Of a stretch of DNA of 10,702 bases, positions 1 to 6,692 are shown piece after piece. The translations under genes and the position numbers were made by a program. This DNA comes from Tannerellaceae bacterium. Its GTDB lineage: Bacteria > Bacteroidota > Bacteroidia > Bacteroidales > Tannerellaceae. The notes beneath the pieces are model-generated. The model did not search any database. It was not told the DNA's origin and worked only from the letters and a program-made list of their open reading frames with translations. The stretch's first letter is position 1. Each line of letters opens with the position of its first letter. The DNA is taken from contig JAITHO010000097.1 in NCBI GenBank assembly GCA_031279915.1, positions 1 to 10,702 on the forward strand, read 5' to 3'.

Positions 1-1
1 C

Positions 2-157
2 TACCAAAATCCCAAGACGAACTACCGCAGCGCTCGCGGCGGCTCTTACCGAACATCGAGCAAAACAATGCGCTCGGCCTATCGTTATTACGCCGGCCCT
101 GATGTGATGTTTGTGGAGAACGGATTCAGAGTTGTATTTGATTTGGGAACCCCTTAA
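2..157 (+). CDS. C-terminal end of a SUMF1/formylglycine-generating-enzyme-like domain protein (5' end outside window)
   Basis: An open frame enters from the left edge and ends at TAA 155-157, giving 51 residues. The fragment contains RGGSY, then about eleven residues later an arginine-rich stretch (MRSAYRYY), and near the end NGFRVVF. The order RGGS[WY] ... R-x-x-R ... GFR is the usual C-terminal pattern of SUMF1 (FGE-sulfatase, C-type-lectin-like fold) domains. In Bacteroidota such domains occur in sulfatase-maturing enzymes and in lipoproteins such as GldJ/GldK of gliding and type IX secretion systems. Too little is visible to choose between these, and the active-site cysteines of true FGE cannot be assessed. 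It ends about 50 bases before an intrinsic terminator, so it is probably the last gene of its own transcript. The family call is fairly good; the specific function is unknown. Confidence 0.65.
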   Translation, partial: YQNPKTNYRSARGGSYRTSSKTMRSAYRYYAGPDVMFVENGFRVVFDLGTP

Positions 158-208
158 GTAATATCTGTTTTAGTTAGTCTAAATAATACTGTTAGTGTTT
201 TGGTTAGT

Positions 209-249
209 GGGGGATTCTCTTTTTGACGGGAGAGTCTCCCATTTCTTTT
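209..249 (+). terminator. Intrinsic terminator of the upstream SUMF1-domain gene
   Basis: GGGGGATTCTC (209-219) pairs over 11 positions, two of them G-U, with GAGAGTCTCCC (230-240) around a 10-base loop. The T-rich run ATTTCTTTT follows at 241-249. It lies 51 bases after the stop codon of the upstream frame, which suits a rho-independent terminator separating that gene from purH. Confidence 0.75.
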
Positions 250-375
250 GGAAGGAGATGAAGCTGTGCCTTAGATTGCAGTTCCGGCAGCATCATAGTT
301 GCCATTTAGAATCATCACACACAGCAAGGAGCGGTACAAAAAAGGAGCTAGGCTGGGAAATCTCAAATCTTTATC

Positions 376-383
376 TATTTTTG
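376..383 (+). promoter_or_regulatory. Candidate Bacteroidota-type -7 box for the purH operon
   Basis: TATTTTTG matches the Bacteroides housekeeping -7 consensus TAnnTTTG exactly. It lies downstream of the terminator at 209-249 and 33 bases before the purH ATG, which would give a leader of roughly 20-30 bases. No clear TTTG-type -33 element is visible upstream, but that element is often weak. The box is short and could occur by chance. Confidence 0.4.
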
Positions 384-415
384 TGCTGAAAAACAATCAG
401 CTAAATCATACAATC

Positions 416-1939
416 ATGACAGCGCTGCGGCAAATTAAGAAAGCTTTAATCACAGTATACCATAAGGAAGGATTGCACGAAATCCTACAACAACTTCATT
501 CCGCTGGCGTATGCCTGCTTTCAACCGGAGGGACAAGGGAGTTTATTGAATCTTTAGAAATCCCATGCGAATCGGTTGAAAGATATACCAACTTTCCTGC
601 CATACTTGGCGGACGTGTGAAGACTTTGCATCCCGAGATATTTGGCGGCATACTTGCTCGGAGCGAATCAGACGACGATGAGTTCCAACTCTCGCGCTAT
701 GGTATCGACCGGATTGACCTCGTAATCGTTGATCTTTATCCGCTGGCCGATACAATTGCAAGCGGAGCCTCGCATGATGAGATCATCGAGAAGATAGACA
801 TAGGCGGAGTATCGCTCATCAGAGCGGCAGCCAAGAACTTCCGCGATGTGCTTGTTGTTGCATCGCAAAGCATGTACTCTCCATTATTGCATATCTTAAA
901 GGAGAAGGGGGCGGAAACAACGGTTGAAGAGCGCCGCTGGTTTGCGCGTGAAGCTTTTGCTGTGACTTCGGGATATGACGCTGTTGCGTTTCGCTGGTTC
1001 GACGACGGCGAGGACTCTGTATTCCGCGCAGCTGGCGACAGCCCTATGCAATTGCGATACGGCGAGAATCCTCACCAGCGCGGACGTTTTTTCGGACGTT
1101 TCGAGGATATGTTTGACAAGATTCACGGCAAAGAACTTTCGTATAATAATCTTTTGGACATTGATGCAGCGGTGTCGCTCATCGACGAGTTTCAGGAAAC
1201 GACCTTCGCGGTGTTGAAACACAACAATCCTTGCGGAATTGCTTCGCGACCTGGCATTGCGGATGCTTGGCGCGCGGCGTTGGCATGCGATCCGGTATCG
1301 GCTTACGGCGGCATTCTTGTTACCAATGCGCCGGTCAACCGTGAAGCTGCAGCTGAGATTGATAAGATATTTTTCGAAGTAATTATAGCTTCTGATTATG
1401 ATACCGACGCGCTCGAACTGCTAATGCATCGCAAGAATCGTATCATCCTTATCCGCAAGCCTTGCAAGCTGCCGAAGGTGCAATACCGATCGCTGCTGAA
1501 CGGAGTGTTGCTTCAGGATCGAGATGTTTTGCAGGCATCTGCAGATGATATGCAAGCGATGACGGAGCGCGTGCCAACCGCTTCTGAAGCCGAAGATCTT
1601 GCATTTGCGAAGCTGGTTGTTAAGCACTGCAAATCTAATGCTATCGTATTGACTCGAGATAAGCAAATGTGCGCAAGCGGAGTTGGGCAAACGTCGCGCG
1701 TTGACGCTCTGAAGCAGGCGATAGAGAAGGCCTTGCGCTTTGGCTTTGATCTTCAGGAGGCGGTTATGGCTTCGGATGCCTTCTTTCCTTTTGCCGACTG
1801 CGTAGAGATTGCGAGCCAGGCAGGCATTCGAGCAGTGATACAGCCGGGCGGTTCGGTGAACGACAGCTTGTCGGTTGATTATTGCAACGCTCATGGGATA
1901 GCGATGGTAAAGACGGGGATACGTCATTTCAAACATTAA
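416..1939 (+). CDS. purH: Bifunctional AICAR formyltransferase / IMP cyclohydrolase
   Basis: PurH catalyses the last two steps of de novo purine synthesis in the cytoplasm: formylation of AICAR with 10-formyl-THF, then ring closure to IMP. The chosen ATG gives 507 residues, close to Bacteroides PurH. The frame stays open upstream to an ATG at 299, but the extra 39 residues do not resemble PurH and would run across the candidate promoter. The N-terminal IMP cyclohydrolase part (about 1-195) shows LSTGGT (35-40), GGRVKTLHP (65-73) and DLVIVDLYP (101-109). The C-terminal transformylase part shows LRYGENPHQ (213-221), KHNNPCG (268-274, with the catalytic Lys-His pair at 268/269), SNAIVL (407-412), SGVGQTSRVDA (421-431) and ASDAFFPF (452-459). 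Nothing is truncated. There is no Shine-Dalgarno sequence before the start. It is followed 23 bases later by mreB on the same strand, so the two are probably co-transcribed. Confidence 0.97.
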   Translation: MTALRQIKKALITVYHKEGLHEILQQLHSAGVCLLSTGGTREFIESLEIPCESVERYTNFPAILGGRVKTLHPEIFGGILARSESDDDEFQLSRYGIDRIDLVIVDLYPLADTIASGASHDEIIEKIDIGGVSLIRAAAKNFRDVLVVASQSMYSPLLHILKEKGAETTVEERRWFAREAFAVTSGYDAVAFRWFDDGEDSVFRAAGDSPMQLRYGENPHQRGRFFGRFEDMFDKIHGKELSYNNLLDIDAAVSLIDEFQETTFAVLKHNNPCGIASRPGIADAWRAALACDPVSAYGGILVTNAPVNREAAAEIDKIFFEVIIASDYDTDALELLMHRKNRIILIRKPCKLPKVQYRSLLNGVLLQDRDVLQASADDMQAMTERVPTASEAEDLAFAKLVVKHCKSNAIVLTRDKQMCASGVGQTSRVDALKQAIEKALRFGFDLQEAVMASDAFFPFADCVEIASQAGIRAVIQPGGSVNDSLSVDYCNAHGIAMVKTGIRHFKH

Positions 1940-1962
1940 AAATTTTAAATAGACACTGAACA

Positions 1963-2982
1963 ATGGGATTATTTTCACTAACGCAAGAAATTGCCATGGA
2001 TCTTGGCACGGCCAATACCATTATTATATGCAACGGCAAGATTGTTGTTGACGAACCTTCGGTTGTTGCTCTTGATCGCCGTACCGATAGGGTGCTGGCC
2101 GTTGGCGAGAAAGCCAGACAGATGCACGGCAAAACGCATGAAAACATACGCACGATTCGCCCGTTGCGCGACGGTGTGATTGCCGATTTTTTCGCCGCCG
2201 AGCAGATGATTCGCGGCATGATCAAGATGATTGGTTCAAAGAACCGCTGGTTTTCTCCCTCGCTTAGGATAGTGGTTTGCATTCCTTCGGGGAGCACTGA
2301 GGTGGAGCTGCGGGCCGTTCGCGACTCGGCTGAACATGCCGGCGGGCGCGATGTTTACATGATTTACGAGCCTATGGCGGCTGCAATCGGAATAGGCATC
2401 GACGTGGAGGCTCCCGAGGGCAACATGGTTGTCGACATAGGCGGCGGCACTACCGAAATCGCCGTCATATCGCTTGGAGGCATTGTTTCGAACAAGTCGA
2501 TACGTATTGCAGGCGATGATTTAACGGCTGACATTATGGAATATATGCGTCGGCAGCACAACGTTAAAGTTGGCGAGCGCACCGCGGAGCAGATCAAAAT
2601 TAACGTTGGCTCGGCCCTCACCTTTCTGGATAATCCTCCAGAAGATTATATAGTTCACGGGCCGAATCAGATGACGGCCTTGCCCATGGAGGTATCGGTT
2701 TCGTATCAAGAAATTGCTCACTGTTTGGAGAAATCGCTTTCGAAGATGGAGGCGGCCATCCTCAGCGCTTTGGAGCAAACTCCGCCTGAGCTCTATGCCG
2801 ATATTGTTCGCAATGGGATTTACCTTGCCGGCGGCGGGGCCTTGATGCGGGGCCTTGATAAGCGCCTGACGGAGAAGATAAACATACAGTTTCACGTTGC
2901 CGAGGATCCGCTTCATGCAGTGGCAAAGGGCACGGGCGTGGCGCTGAAAAACATAGATCGCTTTAACTTTCTAATGAGATAA
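1963..2982 (+). CDS. mreB: Actin-like rod-shape-determining protein MreB
   Basis: MreB is a bacterial actin that polymerises under the inner membrane and orients the elongasome that inserts peptidoglycan along the cell side wall. The product has 339 residues, the normal MreB length. Visible elements are the short N-terminal GLFSL segment, the phosphate-1 loop MDLGTANT (12-19), the catalytic region IPSGSTEVE (108-116), EPMAAAIG (136-143), the phosphate-2 loop VVDIGGGTTEIAV (156-168), and the adenosine motif GIYLAGGGALMRGL (285-298). The KINVGSA segment (212-218) agrees with the MreB family rather than with ParM or FtsA. It starts 23 bases after purH with an AT-rich leader and no Shine-Dalgarno sequence. 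It is separated from mreC by an unusually long 501-base gap, so mreB may be expressed partly apart from the rest of the cluster. Confidence 0.97.
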   Translation: MGLFSLTQEIAMDLGTANTIIICNGKIVVDEPSVVALDRRTDRVLAVGEKARQMHGKTHENIRTIRPLRDGVIADFFAAEQMIRGMIKMIGSKNRWFSPSLRIVVCIPSGSTEVELRAVRDSAEHAGGRDVYMIYEPMAAAIGIGIDVEAPEGNMVVDIGGGTTEIAVISLGGIVSNKSIRIAGDDLTADIMEYMRRQHNVKVGERTAEQIKINVGSALTFLDNPPEDYIVHGPNQMTALPMEVSVSYQEIAHCLEKSLSKMEAAILSALEQTPPELYADIVRNGIYLAGGGALMRGLDKRLTEKINIQFHVAEDPLHAVAKGTGVALKNIDRFNFLMR

Positions 2983-3045
2983 GAGCCGGGCGCAGGAAGG
3001 ACGGAGAACTTCGGAAAATGATTGCCCAAACTAATTATTATGTAA

Positions 3046-3082
3046 AAACCAGGCCGGCACAGAAACATGCCGGAGGAGGTTT
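3046..3082. other. GC-rich hairpin shortly after mreB
   Basis: CCGGCA (3054-3059) and TGCCGG (3068-3073) pair perfectly around an 8-base loop. AAACC (3046-3050) and GGTTT (3078-3082) extend the stem across a small internal loop. Only three T follow on the + strand, so it is a weak terminator candidate. It could instead be an attenuator, a processing site or an mRNA 3'-end stabiliser for purH-mreB. The stem is seen directly; its function is not known. Confidence 0.45.
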
Positions 3083-3176
3083 CGCTGGCTGCGATATTCT
3101 CCCCACCACTGCATATTTGTCAGTATCAAAAAGTATAGCTAAGCGAGGAGAAGTTTCTAACCGCATGCAGAGAAAT

Positions 3177-3254
3177 TTCTATGCGCATCCGCGAAAACTT
3201 CTATGCGCATCCGCGAAAACTTCTATGCGCATCCGCGAGAACTTCTATGCGCAT
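3177..3254. repeat. 22-bp tandem repeat, about 3.5 copies, with phased ATGCGCAT palindromes
   Basis: Three full units at 3177-3198, 3199-3220 and 3221-3242 are followed by a 12-base partial unit at 3243-3254. Units 1 and 2 are identical and unit 3 differs by one A-to-G change. Each unit consists of TTCTATGCGCAT followed by CCGCGAAAAC. The perfect 8-bp palindrome ATGCGCAT recurs at 3181, 3203, 3225 and 3247, exactly 22 bp apart. A degenerate copy seems to lie just upstream (GAAGTTTCTAACCGCATGCA, 3150-3169). Because 22 is not a multiple of three, any reading frame through it changes phase with each unit. Confidence 0.93.
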
Positions 3255-3483
3255 GTAAATTTTGGGGTATATACGGATATATGCGAAGACATAGTAAATA
3301 GTTGTATTTGTTCAGATTCGAGAGCCTTTTTCGCAGGAGCGGGAAGCTCGGTTTACAGGCAGAGCGACCTCCTCTCAACCCCAATATGCTCTGAAAGCGG
3401 GAAACGGCTGAGTGACATAATGGCAGTGATGCGAGCAACCTTCCGCGCTGCATGTTTTATATCTCCGACTAAGTATTATTGCC

Positions 3484-4338
3484 ATGCGTAAGCTGCTCGA
3501 CTTCCTGATCAACAGAAGGCATTGGTTTTTGTTCCTATTGCTCGAAATTATTTCGTTCGCTTTGGTTTACAGAAACAACGCTTATCAGCAGAGTATTCTT
3601 CTGAGCACAGCTAATGTTGTGGCGGCCAACGTGGTTGCGGCCGGCGGTTCTGTCACCTCTTACCTTAGTTTGCGGGATAAAAACAAGGAACTGATTGAGC
3701 GCAACGGGCAGCTTGAGATCGAGATTTTGCGTTTGCAGCGGCGTATTGAGACGATGTCTACCGACACTATGCGGTTCCAGGCCTACGCGGGCGACAGCGC
3801 TATTCGATTTCCATACACCACGGATGTGGCTAAGGTTGTGAACAATAGCGTATCTTATCTGGCCAACTATATAACGATCGACAAAGGCCGTGCCGATGGT
3901 ATTGCTCCCGATATGGGCGTGGTTTCGGAGCGCGGCGTGGTTGGCATTGTATCGACAGTTTCGGATCATTACGCGCTTGTGATTCCGATTTTGAATCCTA
4001 AGTTTCGGCTGAGTTGCAAGGTATTGGGCAGCGGTTATTTCGGTTCGATGAGTTGGGACGGTCGCAGTGTGCAGTATGCCAAGCTTGAGGAGTTGCCGCG
4101 TCACGTAGAGTTTCAGGTTGGCGATACAATAGTGACGAGCGCATTTTCGGCCATATTTCCTGAGGGGATCATGATGGGTACGGTTTCTGCCTTCGAGAAG
4201 CAGCGCGACGATAACTACTATTCGCTCACCGTGAAGCTATCCACGGATTTCACTCGCCTCAACACGGTAATGGTGATCAAGAATTATCACAAGAACGAGC
4301 AAAAGCAGCTCGAGCAGGAATTCGGCGCTAATGATTAA
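3484..4338 (+). CDS. mreC: Rod-shape-determining protein MreC
   Basis: MreC is a bitopic inner-membrane protein whose periplasmic part links MreB/MreD to PBP2 and helps activate the RodA-PBP2 synthase. The product has 284 residues, typical for the family. A short basic cytoplasmic tail (MRKLLDFLINRRH) precedes one membrane segment at about 14-29. A predicted coiled coil spans about 63-92 (DKNKELIERN ... LRLQRRIE). The beta-rich MreC domain spans about 112-268 and includes ITIDKGRADGI (130-140), GVVGIVSTVS (151-160) and a glycine-containing LGSGYFGSM (181-189). The C-terminal tail is charged (KNEQKQLEQEF). The ATG at 3484 is preferred because the membrane anchor follows at once. It overlaps mreD by 8 bases, which suggests coupled translation. 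Confidence 0.96.
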   Translation: MRKLLDFLINRRHWFLFLLLEIISFALVYRNNAYQQSILLSTANVVAANVVAAGGSVTSYLSLRDKNKELIERNGQLEIEILRLQRRIETMSTDTMRFQAYAGDSAIRFPYTTDVAKVVNNSVSYLANYITIDKGRADGIAPDMGVVSERGVVGIVSTVSDHYALVIPILNPKFRLSCKVLGSGYFGSMSWDGRSVQYAKLEELPRHVEFQVGDTIVTSAFSAIFPEGIMMGTVSAFEKQRDDNYYSLTVKLSTDFTRLNTVMVIKNYHKNEQKQLEQEFGAND

Positions 4339-4852
4339 CACAATCCGTAGTATATTATATTTCACGGCCTTGATATTGCTTCAGGTTTTGGTTCTGAACA
4401 ATATCCATTTCCTTAGGCTGGTAACTCCGCTTCTTTACATATACTTTATAATTAAGCTTCCGCTGGGATATACGCCGATTCGGCTGACGTTTTTATCGTT
4501 CCTGGCCGGCATAACGATCGACATATTGTCGAACACTTCGGGCATGCATGCGGCGGCCTGTACGCTGGCAGGCTTCATGCGTCCTCAAATCATTCGTTTG
4601 TTTATCAGAGAAGATTTGCCGGACAATATGGCGCCTTCGTTTCGCAGCTTGGGGAGCGGAGGCTTTGCGCGCTTCGTACTGGTATTTGTGATGCTGCATC
4701 ATTTTTCATTATTCCTTATCGAATCTCTCACGCTGTTCGACTTTCCTTTTCTTGCCATCCGGGCTCTGTCAGGAGTATTGACCACAAGCCTCCTCATTTA
4801 TCTAATCGAAGTATTCCACAAAGATTCCAAACGAAGTGACGACCAATATTAA
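4331..4852 (+). CDS. mreD: Rod-shape-determining membrane protein MreD
   Basis: MreD is a small polytopic inner-membrane protein of the elongasome that accompanies MreC. The product has 173 residues, almost all hydrophobic. Likely membrane segments lie at about 6-24, 29-45, 50-67, 72-84, 112-133 and 139-161. Family-like signatures are PLLYIYFIIKLPLG (33-46), in which the first segments resemble Bacteroidota MreD, and AGITIDILSNTSGMHAAACTL (59-79), which carries the conserved D-x-x-S-x-x-x-G-x-H-A pattern. The start codon lies inside the 3' end of mreC and the last 17 bases overlap mrdA. MreD diverges in primary sequence, so the call relies on this motif, on topology and on position. Confidence 0.93.
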   Translation: MINTIRSILYFTALILLQVLVLNNIHFLRLVTPLLYIYFIIKLPLGYTPIRLTFLSFLAGITIDILSNTSGMHAAACTLAGFMRPQIIRLFIREDLPDNMAPSFRSLGSGGFARFVLVFVMLHHFSLFLIESLTLFDFPFLAIRALSGVLTTSLLIYLIEVFHKDSKRSDDQY

Positions 4853-6692
4853 ATACGCACTGGAGCGCCGCCGCTATGTGCTCATGGGCGCCGTGATAGC
4901 CATCGCGTTTGTCTTCATCGCACGGCTGTTCTTCCTCCAAGTTATTGATCACGAATACAAGGCATGGGCCGACAGCAATGCCTTCCTGAAGAAAACCCTC
5001 TATCCATCCCGCGGAATGATATACGACCGCAACGACAAACTCCTCGTATACAATCAGCCGGCCTACGACGTTATGCTCATCATGAGCGAGATACAAGCTT
5101 TCGACACTCTCGACTTTTGCCGTACAGTTGGTATCGCCCGACAGCAATTCGATCAGCGAATAGCTGAAATCAAAGACCGACGCCTTAATCCGGGATACTC
5201 CGCCTACGTTCCGCAACGTTTCATGAACCAACTCTCCGCCCAAGACTACGGTATACTGCAGGAAAAGCTATACAAGTTTCCCGGATTTTATATACAGAAT
5301 CGCACAATCCGCGAGTACGAATATCCCAACGCCGCCCTCGTGCTCGGAAATATAGGGCAGGTAAACAAGCAAGATATTGCCGACGACAGCTATTACGTGC
5401 AAGGCGATGACTCCGGACGCTCAGGCGTTGAACACTCATACGAGTCTGTATTGCGAGGGCAAAAAGGCGTAGAGATTCTCTTGCGCGATGCCCGCGGGCG
5501 GATCCAGGGCAAATACGAGAACGGCAAGTACGACCTTGCGCCAGTGTCGGGCAAGAACCTTACTCTGGCCCTCGACATAGAGCTCCAGTCATTCGGCGAA
5601 CAGCTCATGAGCAACAAGGTGGGCAGCATCGTAATGATCGAACCTGCAACAGGAGAGATCCTCTGCCTCGTTTCGGCTCCCACATACGACCCCAGCATAC
5701 TCGTCGGACGGCAGCGCGGACGCAATCATGCCATGCTCGAAGCCGATCCTCTAAAGCCGCTCTTCGATCGCTCCGTTATGGGAACTTACCCTCCCGGCTC
5801 CACCTTCAAGGCGGCTATGGGACTGACGCTTCTCAGCGAAGGCGTTATCACAACCGAAACTCACTACTCCTGCGCCGGAGGCTATCCGCCCGGAGGAGGC
5901 AAACCCAAATGCCACGGACATGCTTCGCCGCTCAGCATCATCCCCGCCTTAGCCACTTCTTGCAATTCCTTCTTCTGCTGGGGACTGAGGGAGATGCTCG
6001 ATAATCGACGCCGCTACCCTACGGTTCAGGAACGCCTCGACCGCTGGCGCGACCTCATGCGCGATATGGGATTCGGACGCAAGCTCGGACTTGACCTTCC
6101 GAACGAGAAGTCCGGACAGATTCCCAACAGCCGCATGTACGATCGCATGCATAAAGGACGATGGGCCTCAAGCAGCGTCATCTCCTTAGCCATCGGGCAG
6201 GGCGAAGTGCTGACAACCCCCGTGCAGCTCTGCAATCTCGCCGCAACCATAGCCAACCGAGGCTTCTTTTATACCCCCCACATAGTGCAAAGCATAGAAG
6301 GCGAAGCCCCCGATTCGGCGTACGTAGCAAGGAACTACACATCCATAAATCGCGATTACTACGATATAGTGTCACAAGGAATGCGCGGCGCCGTCACCGG
6401 AGGAACATGCCGCGGCGTTGCTCTGCCCTACGTTGACGTATGCGGCAAAACCGGAACTGCACAAACCCCTTTCGGCAAAGACAACTCCATCTTCATAGGC
6501 TTCGCCCCTGAAAAAGATACCCAGGTTGCCATTGCCGTCGTCGTTGAACATGGAGGCTTCGGCGCAACCGTAGCTGTACCGATCGCCCGCCTTATGCTTG
6601 AAAAATATTTCAAAGGAGAAATCGCCCCCGAACACAAATATCACGAGCAATACTATACCAATCTCGTAATCCTGCCTCGCAATGTTATCTAA
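4836..6692 (+). CDS. mrdA: Penicillin-binding protein 2, elongasome transpeptidase (GTG start)
   Basis: PBP2 is the class B peptidoglycan transpeptidase that pairs with RodA to cross-link side-wall peptidoglycan; it is anchored in the inner membrane and acts in the periplasm. The product has 618 residues. An N-terminal membrane anchor spans about 16-36. The PBP dimerisation domain begins with YPSRGMIYDRN (56-66). The transpeptidase domain carries all three active-site motifs: STFK with nucleophile Ser322, SCN at 375-377, and KTGTAQ at 538-543. The Cys/His-rich stretch between the first two motifs (C346, C359, H360, H362) lies where some PBP2 enzymes bind zinc; that is inference. The start is GTG at 4836, overlapping mreD by 17 bases. 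The next ATG (4884, residue 17) would cut into the anchor, and no ATG lies upstream in a sensible position. The 3' end overlaps rodA by 11 bases. Confidence 0.96.
   Translation: MTTNIKYALERRRYVLMGAVIAIAFVFIARLFFLQVIDHEYKAWADSNAFLKKTLYPSRGMIYDRNDKLLVYNQPAYDVMLIMSEIQAFDTLDFCRTVGIARQQFDQRIAEIKDRRLNPGYSAYVPQRFMNQLSAQDYGILQEKLYKFPGFYIQNRTIREYEYPNAALVLGNIGQVNKQDIADDSYYVQGDDSGRSGVEHSYESVLRGQKGVEILLRDARGRIQGKYENGKYDLAPVSGKNLTLALDIELQSFGEQLMSNKVGSIVMIEPATGEILCLVSAPTYDPSILVGRQRGRNHAMLEADPLKPLFDRSVMGTYPPGSTFKAAMGLTLLSEGVITTETHYSCAGGYPPGGGKPKCHGHASPLSIIPALATSCNSFFCWGLREMLDNRRRYPTVQERLDRWRDLMRDMGFGRKLGLDLPNEKSGQIPNSRMYDRMHKGRWASSSVISLAIGQGEVLTTPVQLCNLAATIANRGFFYTPHIVQSIEGEAPDSAYVARNYTSINRDYYDIVSQGMRGAVTGGTCRGVALPYVDVCGKTGTAQTPFGKDNSIFIGFAPEKDTQVAIAVVVEHGGFGATVAVPIARLMLEKYFKGEIAPEHKYHEQYYTNLVILPRNVI

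Larger units (their letters stand above)
2983..3483. other. 501-base intergenic region between mreB and mreC with repeats and no convincing gene
   Basis: The other genes of this operon are 23 bases apart or overlap, so this gap is unusual. It contains a GC-rich hairpin (3046-3082) and a 22-bp tandem repeat (3177-3254). One open frame on the + strand (3018-3491) covers most of it and overlaps the mreC start by 8 bases. Its translation (many Cys, Arg and Ser residues, and repeats read in shifting frames) resembles no family I know and looks like translated repeat DNA. I see no exact TAnnTTTG box in either direction, only near matches such as CATATTTG at 3112-3119. Confidence 0.6.

Noticed and set aside
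299..415. 39-residue N-terminal extension of PurH from an upstream ATG
   Set aside because: The extension does not resemble PurH, it covers the candidate promoter, and the ATG at 416 gives the normal PurH length and start.
1421..1978. 185-residue minus-strand open frame inside purH, and similar long antisense frames in mrdA and mreC
   Set aside because: They lie entirely or almost entirely opposite well-recognised conserved genes and their translations show no family features. They are shadows of the coding strand.
3018..3491. 157-residue open frame between mreB and mreC, overlapping the mreC start by 8 bases
   Set aside because: The overlap looks operon-like, but the translation is Cys/Arg/Ser-rich and matches nothing I know. 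Its middle is the 22-bp repeat read in successive frames, and there is no start context. It is most likely open by chance.
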